This document shows positions 43,379 through 53,771 of a stretch of DNA of 64,000 bases, one piece after another. The translations under genes were made by a program, and so were the position numbers. Position 1 is the stretch's first letter; each line of letters begins with the position of its first letter. Under the pieces are notes generated by a model. The model saw nothing but the letters and a program-made list of their open reading frames with translations. It had not been told where the DNA came from and made no database searches. Source of the DNA: Zymoseptoria tritici IPO323 (Eukaryota; Ascomycota; Dothideomycetes; Mycosphaerellales; Mycosphaerellaceae); the NCBI RefSeq assembly GCF_000219625.1, contig NC_018206.1:682001-746000 (forward strand), in the 5' to 3' direction.

Positions 43379-44221
43379 ATGCAGGTCCCCAGAAGGATGA
43401 CCTGCCTCACTCTGGGGCAGCACAGAAGATCCCCAGTCATCTCATGTTTCGGGTACTCGACATCGCACGCATTTGCATCGAGATTGGTCACCGCAAGAGA
43501 CCTTCCTGAATTTAGGGCGGGTAAAGACCGGAGGACCTGGTGCCGATGGACGAAAGACGAAGAAGATATTTTGACCGCAAGATACCACAACGCCGAGCCG
43601 TTGCGCCACATCGCTAGCGCCCTCCAACGCACGCTCAGAAGTGTGAAACACAAGAAGACCTTCCTCGGTCTCAAAAGACCAAGAGCATTCTCCGCCACTC
43701 ACTCGAAATCCTGGACAACTGCGGAGCTTGACAGGCTGTCCAATATGCATCGCCAAGGACACCAGTGGACAGCGATCGCAGCGGCTCTAGGTAGAACTGT
43801 GGACGCAGTGCAGCAAAAGCATCGCAAAGGCAGGTTTCAAAATCAACAGTTGCGATGGAAAGATTCTGAAGTCGAATTGCTCCTCCAGCTGCGCCGATCT
43901 GGTACGAATTGGGCCGAAATCCATCAAGCGATGCCTCATCGAAGCATTGAAGCCTTGAGCCAAAAGTATGAATCTGATTTACAGCAAGGTGGAAAGGAGG
44001 GCTTCTCTTTGCGGCCATGGACTGCAGACGAAACGTGTCTACTTTTGCACCTCCGTCGCCAACACAATTTGAGCTTCTCCATTATTACATGGTTGCTCGG
44101 GAACACCCATGCGCGGTCTTCGGCCAACAGGAAATTCCTGGGTCTTACAAGAGTCCGCAGTAACACTCCTCCGACGTCACAAGTCAAGACAAGCAGGGCA
44201 ACATCCGGCAATGGACCGTAG
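43379..44221 (+). CDS. Myb/SANT-like repeat protein, copy 1 of three
   Basis: Encodes 280 residues from the Met at 43379; an open frame extends upstream to 43199 but would overlap the divergent promoter shared with the rhomboid gene. Four tandem helix-turn-helix-like repeats of about 50 residues are visible, each beginning with a conserved Trp: WTKDEEDILTARY, SWTTAELDRLSNMHRQG, RWKDSEVELLLQLRRSG and PWTADETCLLLHLRRQH. Each continues with an (I/W)xxIAxxLxRTxxSVxxK-type second and third helix. This resembles Myb/SANT or similar trihelix DNA-binding repeats. The N-terminus is basic and could be a mitochondrial or nuclear signal. A related gene follows at 45.2 kb and a broken one at 46.5 kb. DNA binding is an inference. 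Confidence 0.8.
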   Translation: MQVPRRMTCLTLGQHRRSPVISCFGYSTSHAFASRLVTARDLPEFRAGKDRRTWCRWTKDEEDILTARYHNAEPLRHIASALQRTLRSVKHKKTFLGLKRPRAFSATHSKSWTTAELDRLSNMHRQGHQWTAIAAALGRTVDAVQQKHRKGRFQNQQLRWKDSEVELLLQLRRSGTNWAEIHQAMPHRSIEALSQKYESDLQQGGKEGFSLRPWTADETCLLLHLRRQHNLSFSIITWLLGNTHARSSANRKFLGLTRVRSNTPPTSQVKTSRATSGNGP

Positions 44222-45157
44222 CAACACGGGCATCGAAAACTCGCCATTTGACACAATGGTCCTTGCCACCAACAATGACCGTACCAGCAACTCCAGGCTG
44301 CGACGCTTCCGGATCTGTTGCATCTTGGCTTGGAGCGGTTCCAACTGATAGACAAACGTGTATGTACTGTCGCATCACCAGCTCCGGCAAGGTTGACTGT
44401 AAGTGCGGTGTTGACAAGCGGTCATGGTGCAGATCGAGTGCTCGGAAGCTGGCAGCATGACGCTTGGGCGCACATCTCGTTGAAGGACGTACCGAACGAA
44501 TGGACGAAGGCGGTAACGCATGTGGTGAAGAGGATGCGAAGGTTGGAAACAGCAAAGACCAATTCACCCTATGCGAGGATCCGCCTGCTTCTTGCCACCG
44601 ATGCATTGCAAAGGAGGTGAAGCAAAATGTGTCCCGCTCAGCATTGGTACGATGCACTCTCACCATCGTTGCTGATTGGGTCATTACAATGACTCAGCCT
44701 GCTTGGATTGGTCTCTGCGGATACGGACACCATATGGTCCCATGTAAAGCCACCCTTAACACATCTCGACTGCGAGATCCAGCATCGAACAAAGTCACCC
44801 AGATCAGGGTTCTTGCTCTCTCTCAAGCTTAGGCAGATCTCAGGTCTCCATGTCTTTCAGTGCAGTATACGTCAAGATCATTGACTCAGCTGTCAGAAGC
44901 CAACATACGGACGTGGCCATGCGACCTCAGTACAGCCGTGGTCGAAGGCCCGCAATACTCATCGGATTCAGCATCGGTGTGATCCTTGTGCTCGGTTGAT
45001 CTTCGGCTTGCGGAGATGCAATGGCAGGGTTGAGGGGCTGGGCGGGCACCTCCAAGTGGTCTGTGCATTCGAAGAAAGGGAACTGGAAGCCGAAAGACGC
45101 CATCCCATATCCATGAGCTAAACAACCCCAAAAGCTTTCCGAACAAGCGCATCAGCC
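44222..45157. other. Intergenic region between Myb-like copies 1 and 2
   Basis: About 0.9 kb. A plus-strand frame at 44318-44620 has fairly protein-like composition (GSWQHDAWAHISLKDVPNEW) but no recognised domain, and frames on the other strand are open too. I do not call a gene. Confidence 0.4.
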
Positions 45158-45991
45158 ATGCGGTGTACGCCTTGTACACTCAGTCTACCATCGCAAGGCC
45201 GCTTGATCGATCCGTCCATGATGAAGATGAGAAGTTGGACGATTTTGGGTTCCTGGCGCCCGATGTCGAATCTGCTGCTATCGAAGACGGTCGTCAAAAG
45301 TCTTGCGAGCGTGTCCGAAAAGCCACCCGAGCTACTTCGGAAACGTGGACGTCGCTGGACCAGAGACGACGAGGCGCATATGGTTGCGGAATATCGGAAA
45401 GGGATCTCTATCGGCGACATTGCCAGTAAATTGGCCCGAACCTCGCAGAGCGTAGTCGGAAAGCTCTATCAGCTGGGTGTCCCGTTACGTGCTAGGCGTA
45501 TCCTACCATGGACCACCGAAGACTTGCGAATCATGGAACACTCTGTTTCTGAGGGCCAAAGTTTCGCAGCAATCGCAAAGCTTCTTGGACGTACAGAGTT
45601 GAGCGTGCTCGCGAAACACAAGACCCAAGGCCAAGTTTTAGGACGATTCTGGACTGAGCTGGAGGTCGAGCAGCTTACAGAGCTGAAACGTCAACAAGCC
45701 ACGATAGAGGATATCTGTGCTCACTTCCCACACCGCAGTCGAAGATCACTGGTGGTCAAAGCATGGCGGCTGGGACGTCGAACCCCGCAGACTGTGGCAA
45801 TGGCCATACCCTGGTCCTCAGAGGAGGCATATCTGGCGCTGAAACTCAGAGATCGTTACAAGTTATCCTGCCGGCTGGTCGCAAGTCTACTTGGGACAAA
45901 GCGTAGCACCGACTCGGTCGCAACAAAGATCTATCTACTGAAGCGAGCTTCCACCACGGATAAGGAGGATGGCGGACTGATCACACGCTGA
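45158..45991 (+). CDS. Myb/SANT-like repeat protein, copy 2 of three
   Basis: Intronless, 277 residues. Paralogue of the gene at 43.4 kb with the same four-repeat layout: RWTRDDEAHMVAEYRKG, PWTTEDLRIMEHSVSEG, FWTELEVEQLTELKRQQ and PWSSEEAYLALKLRDRY start the repeats, and IASKLARTSQSVVGKL, IAKLLGRTELSVLAKH and HRSRRSLVVKAW fill the second halves. The basic, hydrophobic N-terminus (MRCTPCTLSLPSQGRLIDPS) differs from copy 1; later Mets near 45218 are alternative starts. Repeat spacing is compatible with binding DNA, but no known regulator has exactly this four-repeat layout that I can name. Same strand as its paralogues, which points to tandem duplication. Confidence 0.82.
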   Translation: MRCTPCTLSLPSQGRLIDPSMMKMRSWTILGSWRPMSNLLLSKTVVKSLASVSEKPPELLRKRGRRWTRDDEAHMVAEYRKGISIGDIASKLARTSQSVVGKLYQLGVPLRARRILPWTTEDLRIMEHSVSEGQSFAAIAKLLGRTELSVLAKHKTQGQVLGRFWTELEVEQLTELKRQQATIEDICAHFPHRSRRSLVVKAWRLGRRTPQTVAMAIPWSSEEAYLALKLRDRYKLSCRLVASLLGTKRSTDSVATKIYLLKRASTTDKEDGGLITR

Positions 45992-46435
45992 TCAAACATC
46001 ACGCTCGTCCCCGTGCTACCGTGCAAGGCGATCCTCGATGGTCCGGTCTGCTAGCCAAGTGTTTCTCGCCACCGAATCGCAGTCAATTATCGGGCAAAAT
46101 GTCGGGAAGAACTCCATCGAGCTCGTTGAGTACCTTGCGATAGGAGGCATCAGTCGTCTCGCAACGTCGACTGCCAGTCTGGACGCTGCTTGTTCCATCC
46201 ATATCACCAACACCGCGCGCTGACCGGGCTGTGAACTTTCGCGGCTGGTTCACAGCACAGGCTATCTACACCGACGACGGCACCGTGTCAACAAAGTCTC
46301 GCCCAAAGTCAAACGAAGCTATGGATACGAGGACTCTCGCAGTGAAGAGGTGGGAACGCCGAGAGCAGCAAAAGCCCACGCGGGCCTCGCGAGCTACGGC
46401 CGCCTCTTGTCACCAGCGTACTTTACGACTGATGA

Positions 46436-46950
46436 GAAGAGAATGGAAGGATGCGACGCCTGGGCCTCGCACGACCACTGGCTACAACAATAACTTCTCC
46501 ATGGAGCGACAGAGAGGTCCAGACCATGCGTAACGCACTTCGCAAAGGGGAATCACTTAAAACGATCGCAAGCATGCTTGGACGGTCAGAACGTAGCGTG
46601 TACACGAAGTATACCAAGAACATCTCGCAAAAAACAGGCCGGTACTGGTCAGAGTCCGAGGTCAAACGACTGAAAGAGCTCGTCCGCCCCCCCCCCCCCA
46701 GTTCCCCGATCGTACTCCAACAGCGCTGGAACACAAAGCGTATTTATCAGCAGAGCGGACCTTGGAAGAACCTCGACAGTCGGTGCGAAGACCCTGGGCC
46801 GCGGACGAAGCATTCCTTGCCTTGACTCTCCGAGATCGGTACCGCATGAGTTATTCTCTCATTGCAAAGTTACTCGGGACCAAGCGTAGCCCGGGCACCG
46901 TCAAGCAGATGCATTGGAGAGCGACTAGAGCCCGCGCACTATCTACGTAG
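46436..46950 (+). pseudogene. Myb/SANT-like repeat protein, copy 3, broken at poly-C
   Basis: Third paralogue, truncated and frameshifted. The first part (from about 46436) encodes SPWSDREVQTMRNALRKG, IASMLGRSERSVYTKY and RYWSESEVKRLKELVR, matching repeats 2 and 3 of copy 2. It then runs into a C homopolymer at 46687-46699. Beyond it, the homologous sequence continues in the other frame as QFPDRTPTALEHKAYL and RPWAADEAFLALTLRDRYRM, matching the end of repeat 3 and repeat 4, and stops at 46950. Repeat 1 was not found upstream. The single shift at a homopolymer could be a genuine mutation, length variation or a sequencing error. Confidence 0.75.
46687..46699. repeat. 13-nt C homopolymer inside coding remnant
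   Basis: Run of 13 C residues exactly where the Myb-like copy 3 changes frame. Such runs are prone to slippage in replication and to read errors. Confidence 0.9.
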
Positions 46951-47678
46951 TCTGACAGGTCTGTTCGAGACTGTGGGGTACAAGAGTGAAGGGCGCATTC
47001 GGCTACCAAGACATCTGCGAGTCGATCGTACAAGCCATCGCCGAAGATGTCGTTGAGTTCGTCCGCTGCCATGCGCTGGCAACTCTCCATACAAACACAA
47101 CATCACCGGCAATCACGTCTAATCTCCCTTGGCTCGGTCCGCCGGGACCTAGATGACTGCGGCTCATTGACCGACAACCCGCGTCAAAACTCAGTTTGAC
47201 TCGACGGACCTTGCGCAGACAGCCACTCTCCGGGATCGTTTGAGATGTAAGCTGAGTCTCGTCTCTGGGTGGAAGTCTTGCTCAACCTACCAGTCGAACA
47301 GCAGTTGGCACTGCGATGGACCGAGCAAAGCTTATGGCGCGGGATTGAATACTTAGATCAAAAGGATACGTGAGATAAAGGACGTGGGGGTCCGAGTTGC
47401 GCTGAGGCAAGTCGAGGCGGCCGACTGTCTCGAGGAGTCTGCTAAATCTGAACCCGCTGTATTGTGAAAGCTTTTCCTTCATTCATCATTGTGTCAATGT
47501 GAATGGAAGTGCTCTCCATGTTTAGTGACTTCCTATTTCGGTCTAGCTGCGGAGACGCACGGGCCCTCTCCAAGCTACATACCTGCGTCACTCCCTGACC
47601 AACCTGGAAGCTCTTGAGATTCGTAAACAAGACCAACAGCCACTCGTACCTCGACAACCCACGTATCGTCTTTCAAAC
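46951..47678. other. Intergenic region upstream of the UBX gene
   Basis: About 0.7 kb with only short frames. It should contain the UBX-gene promoter; no other feature seen. Confidence 0.45.
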
Positions 47679-49205
47679 ATGCCAATGTTCCATTCAGGCG
47701 ATCTCCAATCCGGTATATCCCGCGCCATCACCGAACAGAAACTCGTCGCCGTCTTCATCTACTCCACCACCGACTCGAACAGCCAGACATGGGAGCAAGA
47801 ATATTTGTGCAAAGAACCTCTACAGGCGGCAAACGATGCGACAGCTCTAGGAGACAGATTCGCTGAGAAGGCTGTCATGTTGAAGATTGAGTATGGAAGT
47901 CAGGAAGCTGGCTTCTTGTCGGCGTTTTGTCCCATCACTGCAGCGCCTACGTTTGTGGTGATTCATAATGGACGGGTGTTGGAGAAGGTGGAAGGAGAGG
48001 CAGAGCGGGAGGAGTTTGAGAATAAGATCAGTGCGGCATTGGGGTTGAAGCTGTCCGATGGGGAGGCAGAAGAGTCGCAATCGACACAGACGGAGCCAGC
48101 GGCACAACTACCTGCGGCAAGCGGACCATCTGCTACCACCAATGCACAACAACAACAACGCCCGCAACCCACACCTGCAACCGAAGTCTCAACATCGCAA
48201 ACGCCTCACAATATAAATCACATGTTCCCCGATCGAGCACAACGACTAGAAGAAGAGAAGGCGAAGCGAGAAGCGGCAGAGAAAGCAGCACGAGAAGCAC
48301 GGACAAATGCCAGACGAAAGGAAGCAGAAGAAGCACACGTAGCGCATCAAGCGAACGATTCGAGCAAGTCAAAGGAAGCAGCCAGGCGGGACTGGCTTGT
48401 ACAACAGAAGAAACGACAGGACGAAGCAAAGGGAGAGAAGCAGCGGATATTGGCACAGATTGAAGCGGACAAAGCAGAGCGGAAGGCGAGGTTTCAAAGA
48501 GCACCTGTGGAAGCTGCGAGCACACCACTGTCGCCCTCTGCGGATGCTGCATCGCGGAGGACGGGTGCTGGTGGGATGTGCAGTCTACAGATTCGGCTGT
48601 TTGACGGTACAAGCATCAAAGGTCGATTCGAACCTTCCGCGACACTGTCATCAGGAGTGAGAGACTGGATCAAAGACAGCACATCCAAGGAGGCCAGAGG
48701 AAGCGCCAACGGTGCCGACATTCCATACACATTCAAGCTCATCCGAGCACCGCAACCCAGTCGAAGTATTGAGATTTCAGAGGAGCATCAATCTCTATAC
48801 GACCTCGGTCTGACGCCAAACGCGACTCTGGTCCTACAGCCAGTAAGCGGCTTCAGCGACGCCTACTCAACCGACGATCGTGGATACGTCAGCTCAGCAC
48901 TCAATCTCGCCTATGGAGCAGCGAGTAAGGCGACAGGCGTGCTGTCCAGTGCGCTGGCGTACGTCCCAGGCTTCGGACCGGCGACTTCAGCGGACGACGA
49001 TCGGCCTTCTTCTTCGAGTCGGCGAGATGAGGATGTGTCGAATCTAGATGGAGCGGCGGACGATGCTGGTTCAAGTCGGATTAAGGTGAGATCGCTGGCA
49101 GATCAACGGGCCGATGCGATGAGAAAGGAGGGCAAGAAGACGGAGTTTTATAATGGCAATTCGTCGGCGTTTGAGGGGAGGAAGGACGATGATCATAAGA
49201 AGTGA
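47679..49205 (+). CDS. UBX-domain protein (UBXN4/erasin-like Cdc48 cofactor)
   Basis: Single exon, 508 residues. The N-terminal 115 residues form a thioredoxin-like UAS-type domain (LVAVFIYSTTDSNSQTWEQEY ... AAPTFVVIHNGRVLEKVEG). A Gln/Pro-rich linker follows, then a charged coiled coil (EEEKAKREAAEKAAREART and on to about residue 270). The UBX domain comes next (about 300-385: SLQIRLFDGTSIKGRFEP ... TFKLIRAPQPSRSIE ... SLYDLGLTPNATLVLQPV). A small amphipathic or hydrophobic patch (GVLSSALAYVPGFG) and a charged tail end it. This order is that of UBXN4 and yeast Ubx6/Ubx7-type proteins, which link Cdc48/p97 to ER-associated degradation. The R-x-x-F/P-R Cdc48-binding loop is only loosely conserved by eye. 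Confidence 0.88.
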   Translation: MPMFHSGDLQSGISRAITEQKLVAVFIYSTTDSNSQTWEQEYLCKEPLQAANDATALGDRFAEKAVMLKIEYGSQEAGFLSAFCPITAAPTFVVIHNGRVLEKVEGEAEREEFENKISAALGLKLSDGEAEESQSTQTEPAAQLPAASGPSATTNAQQQQRPQPTPATEVSTSQTPHNINHMFPDRAQRLEEEKAKREAAEKAAREARTNARRKEAEEAHVAHQANDSSKSKEAARRDWLVQQKKRQDEAKGEKQRILAQIEADKAERKARFQRAPVEAASTPLSPSADAASRRTGAGGMCSLQIRLFDGTSIKGRFEPSATLSSGVRDWIKDSTSKEARGSANGADIPYTFKLIRAPQPSRSIEISEEHQSLYDLGLTPNATLVLQPVSGFSDAYSTDDRGYVSSALNLAYGAASKATGVLSSALAYVPGFGPATSADDDRPSSSSRRDEDVSNLDGAADDAGSSRIKVRSLADQRADAMRKEGKKTEFYNGNSSAFEGRKDDDHKK

Positions 49206-49483
49206 GGGCAGTGGATGCGCTTGTGGATATGAGATATGAAATGGTAATGATTACCTTATGTTGGACTTGAGGCTTTGCATTGAGTGCGGATGGGATCGAT
49301 GCTTGCCAATGGCTCAGCCGGCGCACCAACTTCTGTCTTCGGAAGCAAAGACGCATTGTTCTCCTGCGTATTGTCTTCCTGTTGCTGTAGTATATTGGCT
49401 TCAGGTCGTGAAGTCAGAGGCCATTTGCGTATCTGGTTTAGCGCGCAGACGACGCCGAGCTGACACGGCGCTTTGGTGAACGA

Positions 49484-49713
49484 CGCCACGCTAGCGTCGA
49501 CGCTCGGCGCTAGCGTGCTCGATATTGGTGGACAACGCCACGCTAGCGTCGACGCTCGGCGCTAGCATACTCGAGCTTGGTGGACGACGCCACGCTAGCG
49601 TCGACGCTCAACGCTAGCGTATTCGAGCTTGGTGGACGACGCTTCACGCTAGCGTCCACGCTTGGGGCATGAAGCGTCGGCGCTCGACGCTAGCGTGCTC
49701 GAAATTGGTGGAC
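49484..49713. repeat. Minisatellite of about four 52-bp units upstream of SURF1 gene
   Basis: Units begin at 49484, 49536, 49588 and 49640 with a strict 52-bp period for the first three; the fourth is longer and diverged. Each unit contains nested palindromes built on CGCTAGCG and GCGTCGACGC, so each can form hairpins. The array ends about 55 bp before the SURF1 start codon and therefore occupies its core promoter or 5' UTR. Confidence 0.93.
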
Positions 49714-49768
49714 CCTCCAGCATCATGAACTTCCAATCGTGTCGACATCACAATCACAACCTCCAACG

Positions 49769-50852
49769 ATGGATAAATCCCGCATCCTCTGGCGCACCGT
49801 CGCCCACGCAAAGCCTCTCCCCTCAATCAAAACATCACGACTCCCCACCCCGCGACCGCAATGGATCTGCACCCGCTGCCTCCACACCCCAGCTCGCCCA
49901 TCTCCCTCCCGCATCCTCCGCACCCTCCGACAACAACGCCGCCACGCCTCCAACGAACCCGCCGACCTCCCGGGCTTCACCTCCATAGTCGACAATCCCC
50001 CCCAACTCATCCGCGCCGGCCGTCCCCACAACAAATACGGCCTGCTCTTCCTCGCCATCATCCCCGTCACAGCTTTCGTTCTCGGCTGCTGGCAAGTCCA
50101 ACGTTTAGCCTGGAAGTCCGACCTCATCGCTCGTTTTGAAGACCGTTTGATCCGGGATCCTTTACCTTTACCCCCGCGGATTGACCCCGATGCTGTGAAG
50201 GAGTTTGATTATCGGAGGGTGTATGCGAGGGGGAAGTGGAGACATGATAAGGAGATGTTGATTGGACCGAGGGTGCATGACGGGGAGGATGGGTACTTGG
50301 TTGTCACGCCGCTTGAGAGGACGGAGGACTTCCCGGATGAGAAGGGGAATACGTCGATTCTGGTGTGTCGGGGGTGGATTAGCAAGGACAAAGCGGCGCC
50401 TTCGAAACGGCCTGAGTCGCTCGCTACAGGAGAAGTCATCGTGCAAGGGTTGCTCAGAGAGCCATGGAAGAAAAACATGTTCACCCCCGACAACGTGCCT
50501 GAAGAGAGGAAGTGGTACTTCCCGGACGTGGGACAGATGGCGGAAGCGGCGGGGACACAAGCGGTGTGGATCGAGGAGACGATGAGGCCGGATTTGTTGG
50601 CTAGTTATGAGAGGGCCGCGAAGGGGGTGCCGATTGGACGGGCGCCCGAGGTGAATTTGAGGAATAATCATACGCAGTGAGTTCATGTTGAGGTGTGAGG
50701 GTGGTTTGTGTGTGTGTGTGACTTGCTGACTGTGGGAGTGCAGGTATATCTTCACGTGGTTCTCGTTGAGTTTGGCGACGAGTGTGATGTTGTATATGGT
50801 GATTAAGAAGCCGAGTAGTGGGAGGCGGATGAGGCAGAATCGGGAGTGGTAG
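49769..50852 (+). CDS. shy1: SURF1/Shy1 cytochrome c oxidase assembly factor
   Basis: Mitochondrial inner-membrane protein needed for haem a insertion and early assembly of complex IV subunit 1. Exons 49769-50676 and 50744-50852 (67-nt intron) give 338 residues. The N-terminus is a basic mitochondrial presequence. Transmembrane helix 1 with the SURF1 signature (FVLGCWQVQRLAWKSDLI) is followed by an intermembrane-space domain containing YRRVYARGKWRHDKEMLIGPR, the RGW motif (LVCRGWISKDKA) and REPWKKNMFTPDNV. The second helix (YIFTWFSLSLATSVMLYMVI) is encoded mostly by the short second exon. Alternative upstream in-frame codons are not ATG. Its promoter region overlaps the 52-bp minisatellite. 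Confidence 0.96.
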
Positions 50853-51131
50853 AAGTTGATGTTGGAGCGGTTATACAACGACTCGAACACCTCCACTACC
50901 TCCGACAACTTCGATATCTCCTCCACCTCTCACCAAACATTTCGAACCATCCCGCTGTCAACGCAACTGATGCAAAAGCAAATTCACCCAAGCAGCGACT
51001 CCCGCCAAAGCAAACAGCAAGACATACATCCAACCAACGACTCCACGCGAATCCCGAAGGTTCTCCATCAAATCGCAGCAAACGCCATCTGTCGATATCG
51101 TGCCATCCCCCTCACTCACTCACTCAACGAA
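50853..51131. other. Convergent intergenic region
   Basis: Short gap between the 3' ends of the SURF1 and tyrosinase genes. Probably both 3' UTRs; nothing else seen. Confidence 0.4.
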
Positions 51132-52705
51132 TCACTCATAAACATAACAAAACGGCCCCTCAGTCGTACTCATCGCCTCCCGAATCCTCATCCCTCGAAA
51201 CCCATCATTCACGCCCAAATCGATGACATCCTCCAACGTCGCATTTCGGCTCGGCGGCTCATTCAAAAACGTTATCGTCCCCGCGATGGAATTCGTCCGA
51301 GTCGGGATGTCCATGTTCTGCCACGTCCACCTGACTTTTCATTAGCAGGGGACACAGGCTGGGTGGTGGAGGGATGGGAAGGGAGTAGGAGGCAGGGGAG
51401 AGACGGAGAGGGCTTGGGGACTTACCAGACACGATCAATCATGGCGTGGTGGAAGAAGAACCACTGCGGAGGAAAGAAGGAAAAGAAGTCAGCGAATTGT
51501 CCAACCCACATCAACCATTTCTCGGGCTCGGAAGGAAAACCCCGCAAGCCAGAATTTCCATCGATTCCGGCCGCGAGTGCCTCCTCTCTCGGCCTTTGAT
51601 GCACTCAACTCACCATGTCTCCCGGACTGGTATAAAAATCCCCACCCGGATCTCCCCCAACCATGAAGTGGCCTCCCGAATGGACACCATAAAACGGTTT
51701 TTCTCCGGGAGCGAACAAGCCTTGCATCTCATTCTGAAACCCGGCGATGTCATCATTGCCCATGATCAATTTCGTCGTGTTCGCGTCGCTCGCCCCACTC
51801 GCCGATTGAACACTCAAGTCCCTCCTCAGACACCTGGGATTATACCCGAAGCCGTCCGCCCTCGGATTCGGCGCTGTGTCGTTGATTCCGGTTAGACCGC
51901 CTGGTCCGAGGTTGACGGTCGTGTTGGCGAAGGGGCCGGTGGTGATACAACCCCCTCCGACGCCGGGGGTGAGGGATAAAGCGTCGGGACCGGCTGGGCC
52001 GATGATGATGGGTGGGTGAGCTTTGTACACTCCATTCCCACTAATCGACGTCTCCGAGCCGTCGAAGAGGGGGGAGTTGATGACGGAATTTGTGTACCGA
52101 CCCCAGGAGGCGTAAGGTTGGTAGCCGGTGTAGTTGCACTCGGAGCGGAGGGCGGTTTCGTAGGTATAGAGGAAGTAGCGGTGCCAGGAGAGGAAGTTGC
52201 CCTATTGAAGACTACGGTTAGTGGATGGGAACTTGTCATTCTCGTGGTCTTTGATGTTGATTCTTACTGTCGTGTGGATTCGCAGCGTTTGGTTGACGTG
52301 CGTGCCGACGAAGTCGTCGAGGCGACTACGTGCTCCGGGGACGAGATCTCCGCTGATGGAAGGCTTGGTGGTCATGCATTTTACGGCGGCGATGTAGGCG
52401 AGTTTTTGGGCGCGGGTGAAGGAGTCCCATTCTTTGCGGCGGTGGGCATTCTCTAATGTGCAGGTGGAGTTGGAGGCGTGGGTGGCTTTGTGGAGTTTGA
52501 GGTTTGCGAGGCCCTGGAGGGCGAGGGCGTCGGTTCCGTGGGTTGGACCGGGGATCCAGGTTGTGTGGTTGTTGTAGACTGGGGGGTTGGGGGAGGGGTG
52601 TGTTGGTGGAGTGGAGGGATTGGGATTGGGATTGGTATTTCCGGATGGGAGGGCGAAGACGGTGGATATAGTGAGTAGCAACACCACCGAGAGTAGTTTG
52701 GCCAT
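51132..52705 (-). CDS. Secreted tyrosinase / catechol-oxidase-like copper enzyme
   Basis: Type-3 copper oxidase that oxidises phenols to quinones. Exons 52705-52268, 52201-51614, 51463-51426 and 51330-51132 (introns 66, 150 and 95 nt) give 420 residues. A clear signal peptide (MAKLLSVVLLLTISTVFALP) is followed by a Pro/Asn-rich spacer. The CuA site is formed by THVNQTLRIHTTGNFLSWHRYFLY, here split between exons 1 and 2, with its three His. The CuB site is formed by GVHSGGHFMVGGDPGGDF and WFFFHHAMIDRVWW, the latter encoded largely by the 38-nt third exon. There is no long C-terminal lid, as in short fungal catechol oxidases of the AoCO4 type. Several NxT/S sequons suggest glycosylation. Role in melanin or lignin-related chemistry is open. 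Confidence 0.93.
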
Positions 52706-53771
52706 GGCAAAAGTCAGTATACCGTGGTGATGAGGGCTGAGGCACCCGAAAGAGGACTGCAGATCAGATATATACCTTAACCTTGACCTACTCAGTCCTC
52801 ACCTCATTCACAGCAGGATTTTTTTCTCTTCCTCTCAAATAATGCTACTGCGACTTGGACATTTCCGCCGCGGTGGAAAAAGGTTACAACGGCCGAGACC
52901 TACCTGGTACCTTTTTCGCTACAGACGGCCCTGCGTCGAACGGGCGATTTGGAAAGCATTCAGCAATTCAGCAGTATTGGTCGGAGAGGGCAAAGAGGGG
53001 TGAGTGGACGCCACTACCCGAGTGTCCTGCTTTGTAACTGGACTGGTGCGATTTGCTAGACTGGCCGACTCGGCCGCGAAGGAGTATTGGGTGTGTCGAT
53101 CCTTTTAGTATCATCAGTCATCCCACCGCCGGAGATGTCCACTCGGACACACCGCTTGAATTGTGGGATGCATGCAGAGGTGTGTGAAGACATCGGCTCC
53201 CCAATCGTTTGTGCGTCGGAGAATTCATTGCGCAGGATTTGCGTGCGTGCGTCTCTTGGGTTTGTCCGTGTGGTCTTTCTGGAAGCCTTGCCTGGAGATG
53301 TTGTCGGAGATGGAACGTGGAGTGGATTTGGCATTGTTCGGTACATTCTTGATAGAATGGCGTCTTCACGTGGGTGGGGTCCGGCATGGCATGGCGGCGG
53401 CGTGGTGAAGCTCCGTCGGCATTGGGACGGGAGGCCTATTTCCGGGTGGTTCTTCTTCCAAGTTTCCTCCTCTTCCATCAACATCGATACACTGTATGGT
53501 CAGCACAACATCCATCCAACAATGTATCTCTGCAGTGTTGATCATCTCCAAGCAATGCATTCGGTTGTGCTCGTGCAGTTATACTGTCCCACCCCTGCTG
53601 CCCACTGCATGCTCGTCATCCTCCCCCAGGCATCCATCCATGGCTATCCCAGCCTGTGACGCACCTGCTACGCCAATTGAACTACAATAAGAACAAACAT
53701 CTCCCAAGGAAGGTAGGTAGGTGAGAAGCTGACCTCACTGCCACAGCCTTCGACACCTCATCAGTCCCAGC
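52706..53771. other. Divergent promoter region of tyrosinase and GH92 genes
   Basis: About 1.1 kb between two divergently transcribed genes for secreted enzymes. A TATATA-like stretch lies near 52768-52775, some 65 bp upstream of the tyrosinase start. Only short, unconvincing frames are present. Confidence 0.5.

Noticed and set aside
50168..50926. A 252-codon minus frame across the SURF1 3' part
   Set aside because: Antisense to SURF1, His/Arg/Pro-rich, no domain; the SURF1 frame and splice sites explain the sequence.
53087..53659. A 190-codon plus frame upstream of GH92
   Set aside because: No family resemblance, overlaps equally long frames on the other strand and lies in the promoter region.
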